Below are positions 46,528 through 57,939 of a DNA stretch of 64,000 bases, piece after piece. The notes under the pieces were generated by a model. It saw nothing but the letters and a program-made list of their open reading frames with translations, was not told where the DNA came from and searched no databases. This stretch comes from Lomentospora prolificans. Its lineage: Eukaryota > Ascomycota > Sordariomycetes > Microascales > Microascaceae. Both the position numbers and the translations under genes were made by a program. Every line of letters begins with the position of its first letter. The stretch's first letter is position 1. Location of the stretch: the NCBI GenBank assembly GCA_029532625.1, contig JARFXM010000003.1, positions 2,480,001-2,544,000 on the forward strand, given 5' to 3'.

Positions 46528-48414
46528 TTACGCCAGGAAACTAGCCTGCATGCCTCTCCTATCCCTCTTGAGAGGAGAGAAAGTCTTGCCAGCAAAGGCA
46601 TTTTGCTTCGCGCCGAGGGATACACCCAATTTGCCCAGAGCCCTCTTACCAGCAACGGGCGCCTTGGGGGCTGGTTTCGCGGCTTCGCCATCCTCGTCGT
46701 CGAAGAGGGTCTTGTTAGGCCCACCAAGCAACTTACGCTTCTTCTTCTTCGGCTCGGGTTCCGATCCGCTTAGCGCCTCAACACTCTGCACCGACTTGAG
46801 TTTGCGCGCCGGCGCCTTCTCCCTCACTTCCTCGGCCTGCTTCTCTACCGGGGGGTCAGTCGAGCGCTCTCGCGCCTCGGGGTGCGAAGCGTCTACAGCG
46901 GTGGGCAGGTTCTCGTCATCTTCTTCAGGCTCCTCAACCACCTTCTCCAAGACGAAATCGAGCTTCAGACTCTTGGTCTTCTCATCAGACTTCTTCAGGG
47001 ATTTAGGTGCGCTGGAATTCTTAGCGCTAGGGATTTCTCCTAGTACCTTCCTTGGCCGTCCTCGTGGCTTCGCAGCTGCATTAGCAACGGCATTGGAAGC
47101 TGGTTCAATGCTCTTCTTGGTCAGAAGTTGGATAGGAGCAACGTCACAGATCGCCTTGGCATCGGATGAGTTATGGCTGGGCTCATCATCGTCAAACGAC
47201 TCGCTGCTGTCGTTTTCGAGCATCTTGGTTCGATTGAGGAATGGCGTGATGGAGAAGGTGGACTTTTCGCCGACATTAGCAAGCGTAACGTCCATTCCTC
47301 GCTTCTTGAACGCCTTCTTGCTCTTTTGATCGGCCGCCCCGGGTGTCTGAATAGTGATTTCTGTTGTAGCTTCCTCAACACGCCTCTTCTTGTTTTGCTT
47401 GCGGACCGCAGGCAACGTAACCGTCTTTTCTGTCAAATCTGGGAAGGTTACAGACGCAGTCCTGGCTTCGTCGAGTTCTGCCTGAGACTTCTTTAGCTCT
47501 TCCCTCGTGTCGCGAAGCTTCAGCTTCATCGTCTCTAGCCTTTGCTCGAGAACTTCTTGCTGGGCCACGGCCTCGGAGAGCGCTCGTTCGCCCTCTTTCC
47601 TCACGCGCTCCTTGTCCTTCTTTTCGGTCGACAATGTCTTTTCCAGTTCCTGGATTCTGGCACGGAGCCCACTGGTTTCTTCCTGTTCTTCTCGTTGCTG
47701 GGACCGCTGTTTTGACCTTTTCTCGGCCTCTAGTTCAACTTCCAGCGAGTTCAACTGACGCTCAAGTGCGAGCTTCTCGGCAATGACGGATTGCTGGTGA
47801 GAGAGCTGCGACTTGAGATGTTCGACTTCGGGTCGCAGTGCGTTGAGCTCACGGGACATGGCCAGCTTCTCCGTCAGGAGTTTGGCGGAGTCATTGGATA
47901 CAGATTGCAGCGATTGCAGTTCAGTCTACGGGAGATCAGCAATTGGCGCTACCAACGTGGGTATGGATGATGGACAGCAGGAACAAGCAGCAGAGCGCCT
48001 GCTATGCGACGAAGATGAACACGAATGTTGAAGAAGCATACCTGAAGATGCGCAAAATCTCTGGCCTGGGCCTTAAGTTGGGCGTCTTGTTTGCGCAAGG
48101 CCTCTTTGGTTGCATCGAGCTCACTCTCAACCTGCCGACACCTCGAGGTCAAGGTCTTGATCTTGTCTTCCTTTCCTGCCAATTGATCCTCAAGAACCGC
48201 CTTCTTGTCGCGGAGGATGACCGTCTGGAGCTTGAGCCTCCGGACTTCCTCATCCCGCGAAATCATGGTTGTCTTGTGGATGGCGTCTTGATGCTTGAGC
48301 TCTAAATCATGGATTCGGGTTGATCTCCTCTGTCCGAAACCGTTAGTTAGTATGTGAAGTGATGGAGATATAGAGACCGTATTGGATGGGAAGACTTGCT
48401 GCTGAAGATTCCAT
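46528..48414 (-). CDS. Nuclear-type coiled-coil protein with AT-hook
   Basis: Three minus-strand exons, 48414-48400, 48329-48042 and 47925-46528, give 566 residues. Exon 1 is only 15 nt (MESSA). The first intron begins GCAAGT, not GT; only this GC-AG junction keeps the frame into RRSTRIHDLELKHQD, and the intron has a tactaac branch region. Residues 10 to about 230 are almost unbroken coiled coil (SRDEEVRRLKLQTVILRDKK, then LERQLNSLEVELEAEKRSK and more). The C-terminal half is basic and low in order, with an AT-hook (KPRGRPRKVLGE), acidic patches and several KKKKRK-like nuclear localisation signals, ending FSPLKRDRRGMQASFLA. I recognise it as a widespread filamentous-fungal protein but cannot name it; a chromosome, kinetochore or spindle-pole role is only a guess. 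Divergent from OST3, 846 bp apart. Confidence 0.8.
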
Positions 48415-49260
48415 GCCTACTATGTTGTGTTATGCTGTGCTGCGTTGCTGGTGAGGCTGGGTGAGAAGGGAACGTCCCGACGCGTGAAAGAAGAGCTGTT
48501 ACGCTCTACTCCGACTTCCGATTTGATTATATTCGAGATAGTATATCAAGCGAAGGCTGGCGAAAGAACAAATCCTCGATCGAAAAGTGAAAGTTCGATG
48601 ACTTAAGAGGTTGTAGGTGAGAGGGGTGCGGCGAAGAGGAAGTGGTTGACTGGAACGGGTCCAAAATAGACTGGAGGCGAGGGGATAAAGGTAAACAGAC
48701 TTCCCAAATTGGCTTAGGGCAGACAGTGTGCCTGGAGAGTGTGGTAAATTCACGGATTTGGGCTGTTTCGGGTAAACGTCGGCTTATTGAACAACCACTC
48801 GGGGTATTACGACGACTGTCGCGTATCAAATTGGTGTTGTACCCTCGTACCCCTCCAGGTGCATACTTCGTAGTAAACTGGCGAGCAACGACAGCGAAGC
48901 TTACTCAATCCTCCAGCTCGGAAAAGGCCACCTCGTTGCTTCACGCCTTGCATAGTTCCCTTCGTTCGAGAGCTTCGAGCCGCCTCGCTCACATCACCAC
49001 ACCCGACGGATGGGTAGCCTTCCCACTAATTTTTGATTGAGATCCTCAAGATCTCTATTTATTTGTCAATATCGGTTCTGTTAGTACTCGCCTCCAATCA
49101 ATTGGCGTTTACCTGAAGTTTGTCGAGGCTGCGAGACATCGCATACTAACGGAGTCCAGGCTGTCTGCTTCGTCGGCTCCGTACCAAAGTCTGCCACAGC
49201 GTATTTCGAGCTTTACGACCCTGAACCATAACATAAGAACCTCCGGGAGGGAAATTCACT
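48415..49260. promoter_or_regulatory. Shared divergent promoter, coiled-coil gene / OST3
   Basis: 846 bp between the two start codons. Small open frames on both strands (48499-49040) lack features. No TATA box of note and no RNA gene is seen. Confidence 0.5.
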
Positions 49261-50457
49261 ATGCGCTTCATCAAGGGTCTAGTGTCGGCGGCTCTGCTCG
49301 TCGCCGGTGTGCTAGCCGCGAAGAAGTCACCAGAGGAGCGGTTTAATGATTTCCACGCCAAGCAGCTGGTCTCATCACCCGTCAAGCTCTCCGATGTCAG
49401 CTACCAGACCCTTACCGCTCTGCCCCGCGACTACAGTGTCACTGTCCTTTTGACAGCCATGGACCCTCGTTACGGATGCCAGTTGTGCCGCGATTTCCAG
49501 CCCGAGTGGGACTTGCTCGCTAAGAGCTGGACCAAGGGAGACAAGAAGGCCGAGTCTCGCATGATCTTTGCGACTCTCGATTTCGCCAACGGCAGGGATA
49601 CGTTCGTATCGGTGTGTACACCTCGTAGGCCCCGTGCTAGTTGTGGAATACAGCTCGCTAACCAGCTACTACAGCTCGGCCTCCAAACCGCCCCTGTGCT
49701 CCTCCATTTCCGACCCACCACTGGCCCTCATGCCGCGTCTGCCCCTGAGCCTGTGCGATATGACTTCACTAGCGGGTATGGTCCTCTAATGGTGATCTCG
49801 AAGGTTGTTAAATTGACGTGCTAACAAAATCATTTGGCAGGCCCCAGAGCGCTGAGCAGGTTCATGCCTGGTTGGTTCGTCAGACTCCCGACCGCCCTCA
49901 TCCCGACATCTCGAGGCCCATCAACTGGGTTCGCTGGATTGTTGGCATCACCGCCATCATGGGTGTCGTCACGTTTGCCATCACAGCTACCCCGTACATC
50001 CTCCCCGTAGTCCAAAACCGCAATATCTGGGCCGCCATCAGCCTCATCGCCATTCTTCTCTTCACCAGCGGCCATATGTTCAATCATATCCGAGGTGTTC
50101 CGTATATCGGACACGATAACCGCGGTGGGGTTGTCTACTTCACCGGCGGATTCCAGTCCCAGGTGGGCATTGAGACTCAGCTGGTGGCAACCATGTGTAT
50201 GTTCCGCTGTGTTCTATTTCCCCATCTTGTTGAGATAGCTCATGTTCTCAAATTACTAACAACCTGGTGTAGATGGCATCATGGCTTTCTGCGCCATCTC
50301 TCTTGCCGTCAAGGTCCCTCGGATTGCTGACTCGCGTTCGCAACAAGTCGCGGTTCTTATCTGGGGAGGCGTGCTCTTCTTCACCTACAGTTTTTTCCTT
50401 AGTGTCTTCCGCATCAAGAACGCCGGCTACCCCTTCTCTCTCCCTCCATTCATGTAA
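49261..50457 (+). CDS. ost3: Oligosaccharyltransferase subunit OST3/OST6
   Basis: Four exons, 49261-49611, 49675-49775, 49841-50196 and 50273-50457, give 330 residues. Ost3/Ost6 is the thioredoxin-like subunit of the ER oligosaccharyltransferase that transfers the glycan to Asn of nascent proteins; its redox domain holds substrate cysteines to slow folding. Residues 1-19 are a signal peptide. The lumenal thioredoxin fold carries the active CxxC as YGCQLCRDFQPEW (Cys73, Cys76), followed by the cis-Pro segment LQTAPVLLHFRP. Four membrane segments come after it: WVRWIVGITAIMGVVTFAI, NIWAAISLIAILLFTSG, YGIMAFCAISLAV, and VLIWGGVLFFTYSFFLSVF. The GHMFNHIRGVPYIG and YFTGGFQSQVGIETQ loop motifs are typical. 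The C-terminus is KNAGYPFSLPPFM. Confidence 0.95.
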
Positions 50458-53400
50458 ACAAGCCAGCCAGCAGGCCGAAGCAGGAACACCAATTTCTCTT
50501 ATCTCTCGGTTGAGCTTTTTCTTTCATGACATACATGCATGTCATGCGCTAGGGGTCAAGGTCTGGTACAAAAAGTTGGAGCGCGCATTTCTGTACATTA
50601 AACGAGAAAGGCCAGGCAATGGGCATCAAAATCAATGAAATAGAACTTTATGAATGTCTCTTGAAGTGTCGCTAACATGCCAGCGTCAAGCTCCTAATAC
50701 CAAGATCCTATTGCACCAAGCAATGGAATACTACCAACGCTTGGCGTACATGCTTTGGCGAAATGCCTGTGGTGTGCCATCCCATACCTTTCGAAGGCCG
50801 ACACGATGTGGGAAGTCATGCTGTGTGAGGAAACTTGTTTCCATGGTTAGTCAAACGTTGGTTGTCATAGCCCAGACAACATTACCAAGCCCGTGATCGT
50901 GCTCTTGCTCTACATGGTAGAAGGTTATGGCCGGGCAACCCTCGCTATCTAATGATGCCATGTGCGTAGGAGCATGCTAGTGATAATCGGCGGACTCATG
51001 GTAATATGAAGGTTCGGGCGAGATAGGCTGGGACCGATCTCATCTGATGGCTCTCGCTTCCAGACTAGCAAGCCGATCACAATCGAGGCCCATTCCTCCC
51101 GACTGGGCTCGTACTGAACCTTCACTAATGTCCCTAATCGCAAGCCATACCTCACATTCAATTGCCCTTATTCGACAATCTCTAAGGGTACGGAATACAG
51201 GCTGCGGTCGTACGAGATCAGATCTTGCCGTCTGTGACCCGGTCATCTCCGTATTGAGCAACCCGGGCAACCAGTGCCACGCCGTCTTCTTCTTTTAGAA
51301 GATGGGACGAGAGCATGGCACGTATTGGAGAAGCCAAGAAAAAAAAGAAAAAAAAAAAAAAAAAAACGACGGCTCGAATACGCCCTTTACTTGCGAGCGA
51401 GTGGGGAGAGATTGGCAAAGGGTAAGAGCCATATTACGCCGCAGTTGTCACATTTCTGGGCATTATATTCGTCGATTGATTGATAGAATGAGACCACACT
51501 GAGGCAGAGGGGTTCCCGATATTCCACCTGTGAAGCCCGCGCTCAACGTCATTAATGTGTAAGTTACGTGAAGCAGATTAATGCCTTGGTGTGAGCACCA
51601 TTCGAGATAGGGCTACGCTAGACGGGGCGAGGTTCCCCAATGCATACGTACCGTGACTCGATACGGCGATGCCAGAGATCCCCGGACCTGGTTTTCCTGG
51701 TTTCCCCAATCCAGAGTGAGCATGTCAAGATCACAAGCCCTGACTTCACCCGGCCGGGATACGACGCTGCGGTGGCAGTGGCGTAGCCGATCGTCATACC
51801 GTTGCCCCAGATTCCAAACTACAAAATGCGGAGGAGAGGGGAGCAGTGCTGATGCGGCGTGTGCGTCCGCCGCATTCAAGATTGCAGAACTTCGACGACT
51901 CGGGACCAATCTCCGAGTATTCCGTCAGGCCCTAGGCCAACCCCAGCCATGGCATGGTAACCTTGCCGCGAGGGAGTTTTAGCATTGTTGGCGTCTGGTA
52001 CTCTGCAGTGCTGGGGTCCGTCCGTACCCCGAGGCGAGAGAAATGGAGATTAAAAACATGTAGATGGGTGTTTCCCGTTAGAAGGAAGGGAACGTTGTGG
52101 CATGGGTTGCGAGATGTCGCGAGCCAACCAAAGGGCCATCAGCGGCGGGTGACGATGAAGGTCTGCTCCAACAATCCCCGACCCGGCCGAATATCAATTA
52201 CAATGGCGAGGCCATCAATGCATTGCGGGTGAGGTGTAAGGTGTAAAGGCCGTCAACTAAATTCAGTATGGGGAACTAGAGATCGGATATGACATCCGTC
52301 GAGGAAGGCGCGAATAATGATTCTTTGCCATATGGGTTCGCTTTGCCCACTTACACGGAAAGAACTACCCTCAAGCTGGTATCACCAACCGTCGCACACA
52401 TCAGCAGTGGAGAAACAGGCTTGAGACAAGCCGGAATTTTGCTCAAACCATTTTTACCCTTCTCACCTGCTCAAATTCCCTCACGATGCTTCCACCAGCT
52501 TCAATCCGATCCCATTCCTCTCTAACCCGATCCAACACCCATTAGTAAATGCAGCGTCCTTTCGTCTCGTTTTCCCATATCGCATATGGTCCTGGTCTTC
52601 ATGCCGGCCCGGCTAATAAAGATTTCAACCCTTCCTTGCTGGCCCGGCACGAAGTAGGGAACCAGCGAACCACCCACGCTTCCCCATCTCCACTCGCACT
52701 TTGCGCCCATATGGGATTTTAATCTACATGCCGTTTCAGAGAAAGCGAGACCAACTAACGGGCACAGGGAGAAATTAAGCGGCCAAAAAATAAGAGAAAA
52801 AAAAAAGAAAAAAAAGGAAACCTTGGTTTCCCTTTGGTCGGTGCGCTCAGATTTCCTTCGCCTCGATCCCTCGTGGCCAGTCAGATGGCCCTCCTTTTTT
52901 CTATTTTCTCCGCCTTGAACGCCCCCCAAACGCTTGCTACAGCCCAGCCATCTCTCATCAGTCCTTTCCATCTGATGTAGTGGTTTCATGGATCCCTCCA
53001 CACACCTCTGAGCCGATTGGTGCGGTACCCCATCATCAAATGGGTTTTACCCCAATAAACTAGCATTGTGATTATATGAAGGGAGGGGAAATTCGAGGAG
53101 AAAACCCCGCATTCTTGCAACAAAGAACCGAGAGAGAAGACATGAAGACTGTGGGCAGGAGAGCGCTTGGAGGCCCCGTTGCGAGAGTGCGTCTCGTAGA
53201 ACCAGAATGCCATTTCAGCTCCCATATTTCGCAGTGCCGAGATTCCCATTGCCACTGATTTGATCCTATCTCTCCATCATTTAACGATCATGGGATAATC
53301 AAGAGTGATAGACAAAAAGACCCCGCTAGGAAAATAAAATGATCATGGCTCATGATCGCGGAGAGAAACGGTGTTGTAACCCCCAGTCGTCTGCCCCTTC

Positions 53401-55454
53401 GCGAGAGTCCGGCGGATGGTAGCGAGGCGAGACGACGCGAGATGAAGGGAAGGCTCGAAAATTGAGATTTTCATTGAAAGAGTCATTGAAACAATGTTTC
53501 CGTTTTTCTTTTCAACCTTCTATTGCGGATCTGCTTCGCCTCTGTTTTGACAGGAAATGAGGCGACTATATTCTTACTGTATATGAAGCACCTGGCTGTC
53601 GTGTAAGGTCGATGATAGAGGTCCACACTTCGGCCGCCGTGTCAGACGTATTATGGCAGTGCAACAGAGACAAGGGAGCGCGAGGCTGGAGACGGAACCT
53701 CGAACGTCCTGGTTACTACTCTCCATCACTTGGAATCCCCCCCTTATCAACGGATCACGCTTAACCCGCTCCTCGGCTCGAATGCTCATGGTAACAAAAG
53801 CTAGCCCTTTCGGGGGCGTGGCTTTCTCCCCCACGTACAGCTGGCCCCGGCGCAAATGTGTCGCAACGTGCGCTGGTCTAAAACGGACCAAGAAGTTCGT
53901 GGCGGACGATGAGCCGCGTTATTATAGCAATGCTGTTATATGAGCCCCCTCTCCATCTTTTTCCCCAACCGCAACCTACCAATCGAAGGACCTCTTGTCT
54001 TCGGCTTACCCTTAACCATCCATATAGCCTACCTTCCAGAGCACCTGTGTGACTCCGGCATCATAGTATCCCGTATATGAACTATATATCCTCGGGATTT
54101 GCCCTAGCGGGGTGCATGTCTGCAAGGGGTGGCCACACAAGAGGCCACGCTTTGAGCGAGAAAGCGAAGAAGAATTGCTCATCGACTAGAAAACGGGAAT
54201 AGGAAATACAGCTAACTCCTATTTGCCCCCCAGATGATCACACGGCGGCCCCCTTTGGGTCAGTTCAGGACAGGGTGTGACCTGTTTCCGAGAGCTTTCG
54301 TCAACAAGCAGTTGCACCGCATGAACCAGCAGATGCTGTCGCGCTCAACGGCGGTTGATCAACAAGCGCTGAAATCAGAAGTCCTAAAGAAAAGAAGATT
54401 GGCTTCTGGGGCCGAAATTCCATAAAACCCTGAAGCGGTTGTCGAACTCGATGGGTGGAAGAATAGTATCCTCGTTGTCGATCTCACTCCGACGTCGTGC
54501 GTGTAGATCTTTTCCTTGAAGATCTCGTCGAGAGACCATTCCCTGTGCGTAGAAGTACGGTATTAGAGCGCATCGTTTCAAAGCAGATCTCATTAACCCA
54601 CGCGCTCTCGGCCATTTAGCTTTGGTTCACCTGCAACTTCGGCCCGTCGGTAGTAGAAGCTGAGCTCTCAATATCAGAAAACTCCCTCTCTTGCCTAGGT
54701 CCGCGATATAGCAGCACCTAGACCCATTGCTGCTGTCTACGCGTGAAGCTCATCATCAACGCCTCTTCTATACGGCCTACCCCCCTTTTCGTGACACCGT
54801 CGTCAAATCAACGATGATCGTCCAAACATTGGAGCCCCGCATTCTTTATTTCCGAAATGGGGGGGTGAGAAGAAAGAATCTGTAATATAGCAAAAAAAGT
54901 ACCTCGTTTACGGTACAGTGGCTGTAGGTTTGCCTCCTCCGTCGTAGTAGTCGGGGAGGGCGGGCGAAATGGTCGGTTTGCCTTCTGTTGTGTTCCATAC
55001 TAATATTACGGGTCTGTCTGGAGGACGGAACGGCAGAACCACTATCGGCCAAGAGCCACCCATAGCTCGGAACAACAAGCCCGAGCCATTTCGTGCCAGG
55101 CGGCCCTCGCTTCCTGATTGAATTCCCTGTCCAGGTCCGGCCGTCCTGCCCATTCCATTCTCACCTTGCCCCATCGTCATCTACTTCCCCCGAATACCCG
55201 CTCTTACTCCTATCTGAACGTACACACCCTTGCCCTGGCTATGGTCTCCAGTTGGACGGTCCAATCCCTAGCGATTCTTATTCGCGCTGCTGCTGTATAT
55301 ACTCCGTCATGCGAACCGGATGTGTGCACCCACAGTAATGGAGCGGTTCCTGGAAGTTGACTTGCCGTCTAGCCCACAAGTTGCCTTGCCCGATATTGCG
55401 TAGCACTCACTCCAGACCCTCTCGTACGCACTGGGCCTATGCAGACATGGCTTC

Positions 55455-55465
55455 CCCCGGGCTAA
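55455..55465 (+). promoter_or_regulatory. Overlapping CreA-type and XlnR/XYR1-type sites
   Basis: ccccgg (CreA motif CYCCRS, the reverse of SYGGRG) at 55455-55460 is followed directly by ggctaa (XlnR/XYR1 core GGCTAR) at 55460-55465. It lies about 355 bp upstream of the cellulase start. Repression by glucose and induction by cellulose/xylan products through such sites is established for fungal cellulase genes; here it is inferred from sequence alone. Confidence 0.4.
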
Positions 55466-55656
55466 CCTGCCCACTCGATGGTTGGTACCGTGCTCAGCAA
55501 CCGGTCCTCCGTGCTGGCGGCATGATGCCCAAATCCCAAATTGATTGATTAAGTCGCATGACGAGAATGGCCCACGGATCGGGTAACGGAAAGGAGACAG
55601 ACTCTCCGTTAGGATCCCAATCCAAGCGCTCATCCCTCCTCCCCGAAGACCTAGGA

Positions 55657-55663
55657 TATAAAG
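55657..55663 (+). promoter_or_regulatory. TATA box of the GH6 gene
   Basis: TATAAAG, 156 bp upstream of the ATG, followed by a long CT-rich leader (about 55680-55790). This fits the strong, regulated promoters of secreted cellulases. Confidence 0.5.
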
Positions 55664-55818
55664 ACTTCAGGCTCCTTCCCGAGTTTACCTTTCTTGTCAC
55701 CCCTCCTCTATCCTCACCTCCTTCACAAGCTAGCTTCTCAGCCTCTTGTCTCATCCACTCTTTTTCAGACGCCTCTCTTGTTTGCAGTAGTAGGACAGAC
55801 CATACACCGTCTATCACA

Positions 55819-57226
55819 ATGAAGGTCACCGCTTCCACCCTTGTCCTCGCGGCTGTTGCCGCCGCCGCTCCTTCTCCCACCTCCAAGGAGTCCCCCCGCG
55901 CTGTTGCCGCTGAGTGCGCGTCCGCCGTCACCCTCGACGCCAGCACCAACGTCTTTAAGGACTACAAGCTCCATGCTAACAGCTTCTACCGCTCCGAGAT
56001 CGAGGAGGCCGTATCCACCATGAGCGATGAGGCTATGAAGGAGAAGGCCCTCAAGGTTGCCGACATCGGTACCTTCGTCTGGGTGTAAGTTAAAACCCAG
56101 TCACGGGTAACCCAATGGCAGAGCTGTACTAACACGTCTAGTGATACTCGCTCCGCCATTGACCGCCTTAAGACCGCCGTCGAGGATGTTCCTTGCGAAG
56201 ACATCCTCGGTGTTGTTATCTACGATCTTCCCGGCCGTGACTGTGCTGCCAAGGCCTCCAACGGTGAATTGAAGGTTGGCGAGATCGACGTTTATAAGAC
56301 TGAGTACATTGACCGTAAGTACCAACCTAGCACTTCCCTTCTCTTCTATCTCGGCGGAGAGACGGGTAGCATGTCTAACGCGAAACTCCCCGAATAGCCA
56401 TCGTTGAGGTCCTCAAGAGCAAGCCCAACACCGCTTTTGCTCTCGTCATCGAGCCCGATTCGCTCCCCAACTTGGTCACCAACATCGACCTCCAGACCTG
56501 CCAGGACTCCGCCGCCGGCTACCGTGATGGTGTTGCCTACGCGCTCAAGTCCCTCAACCTTCCCAACGTTGTCATGTACATCGACGCTGGCCACGGTGGC
56601 TGGCTCGGCTGGAACGACAACCTCGAACCCGGTGCGGAGGAGCTTGCCGCCACCTACAAGGCCGCTGGCAGCCCTTCGCAAGTCCGTGGTATCGCTACCA
56701 ACGTCGCCGGCTGGAACGCCTGGGACCTTAGCCCCGGCGAATTCGCTGACGCCACCGATGCTGAGTGGAACAAGTGCCAGAACGAGAAGATCTACGTCGA
56801 GACCTTCGGCGCTGCCCTCAAGTCCGCTGGTATGCCCAACCACGCCATCGTCGACACTGGCCGTAACGGTGTTCAGGGTCTCCGTGAGGAGTGGGGCAGT
56901 AAGTTTTTCCCTTTGATCGTCGCTAGAAGTTCCTCCCCCTACCGCCAGAACTTTACAGTTAACCTTTTGTTCTTTTTTTAGACTGGTGCAACGTCAATGG
57001 CGCTGGCTTCGGTATCCGCCCCTCGGCTGACACTGGCTCTGAGCTCGCCGATGCCTTCGTCTGGGTTAAGCCCGGTGGTGAATCTGACGGCACCAGCGAC
57101 GAGAGCGCTACCCGTTACGATTCGTACTGCGGCAAGCCCGATGCCTACAAGCCTTCTCCCGAGGCCGGTGCCTGGCACCAGGACTACTTCGAGATGCTCA
57201 TCAAGAACGCCAAGCCCGCTTTCTAA
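55819..57226 (+). CDS. Secreted GH6 cellulase (cellobiohydrolase II type), no CBM
   Basis: Four exons, 55819-56084, 56142-56314, 56398-56898 and 56982-57226, give 394 residues. GH6 enzymes cleave cellulose by inversion, cellobiohydrolases from the non-reducing end. Residues 1-17 are a signal peptide. The catalytic domain starts near NVFKDYKLHANSFYRSEI. Both active-site signatures are present: VVIYDLPGRDCAAKASNGE (Asp122) and ALVIEPDSLPNL (Asp167), 45 residues apart as in known GH6 enzymes, followed by YIDAGHGGWLGW, GIATNVAGWNAW, VDTGRNGVQG and WVKPGGESDGTSD. The catalytic domain is full length, but the N-terminal CBM1 and linker common in CBHII are absent. CBHII versus endoglucanase activity depends on loop lengths that I did not model. 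Promoter sites suggest CreA and XlnR-type control. Confidence 0.93.
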
Positions 57227-57939
57227 ATCCGACCTAGGGTAGAGAATCAGCCTCAGCAAGCGCTATTGAAGAGAAAGACTGAAGACGCACCGCACGAGCT
57301 GAGAGAGAGTTTGTGAAGGACAGGACGGCGAAGAACATGGCGCTACGAGGAAGAGGAGAAAAAAAAAGGCTCGGTGCTTGGGCTCATGTACTTTCACTCG
57401 CCTCAGGGGGGATTATGACGCATCTTTTGAAAGTCCCGTCTTCTTGTACATATATATATACGTACCCATATCCTTGACTAGTATATATACTTTGTCTCCA
57501 ACCACTTTAACGCGTTGAGCCTCTTATTTTCGTTGGGGATGTAGCTGAGTTGGAATTTCTGCAATTAACCCGTAATCATGGTATCTATAAGTCAACCTGA
57601 TTCAACCTCAATGCACGGCTATTGGGAGGCTGTCGTCGGCAATGCTGGAGATCAGTTTGTCTAGGTTAATAGGGAGCTGAAATAGAAAACAGGGTAGAGA
57701 GGCTAGGTTGTTAGAACCTGCCAGCGCTTTTAGTAATCGTCTCGATCACGCAACCCCTTGTTCATCTACATTGCTCTTTCCCGTTCCCTAGGCGAAGCCT
57801 CCAACGCTGATGTGTAAGCGAGGGCTCGGGAAGTGGTGCCTCGCTGCTCGCCTTTGTCTACTAGTCAATAGCCTTAAGAACATCATCGATAAATCGAAGC
57901 TCATCTAAATCCTGTTTCGTTTTAGACAGCAAGATCAAC
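57227..57939. other. Convergent 3' intergenic region GH6 / BIO2
   Basis: 713 bp between two stop codons. It holds an A run (57358-57367) and a TA-rich stretch (57450-57490). Both 3' untranslated regions are expected here; no gene is seen. Confidence 0.6.

Larger units (their letters stand above)
50458..55818. other. Long intergenic stretch, no convincing gene
   Basis: 5.4 kb between OST3 and the GH6 gene. Open frames stay below about 160 codons and overlap on both strands (51047-51298, 51653-51982, 52522-53001, 53574-53943, 54908-55338) without domains or splice support. A-rich tracts occur at 51336-51366 and 52794-52816. The right end is the GH6 promoter with the sites listed separately. 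It may also hold unrecognised old repeats. Confidence 0.5.

Noticed and set aside
46550..47329. 259-codon Ser/Phe-rich open frame on the plus strand
   Set aside because: Antisense of Glu/Lys-rich coding sequence, which mirrors as Ser/Phe/Leu; no signal peptide or domain.
52522..53001. 159-codon minus-strand open frame containing a run of Phe
   Set aside because: It depends on translating an A/T homopolymer tract (52794-52816) and shows no conserved feature.
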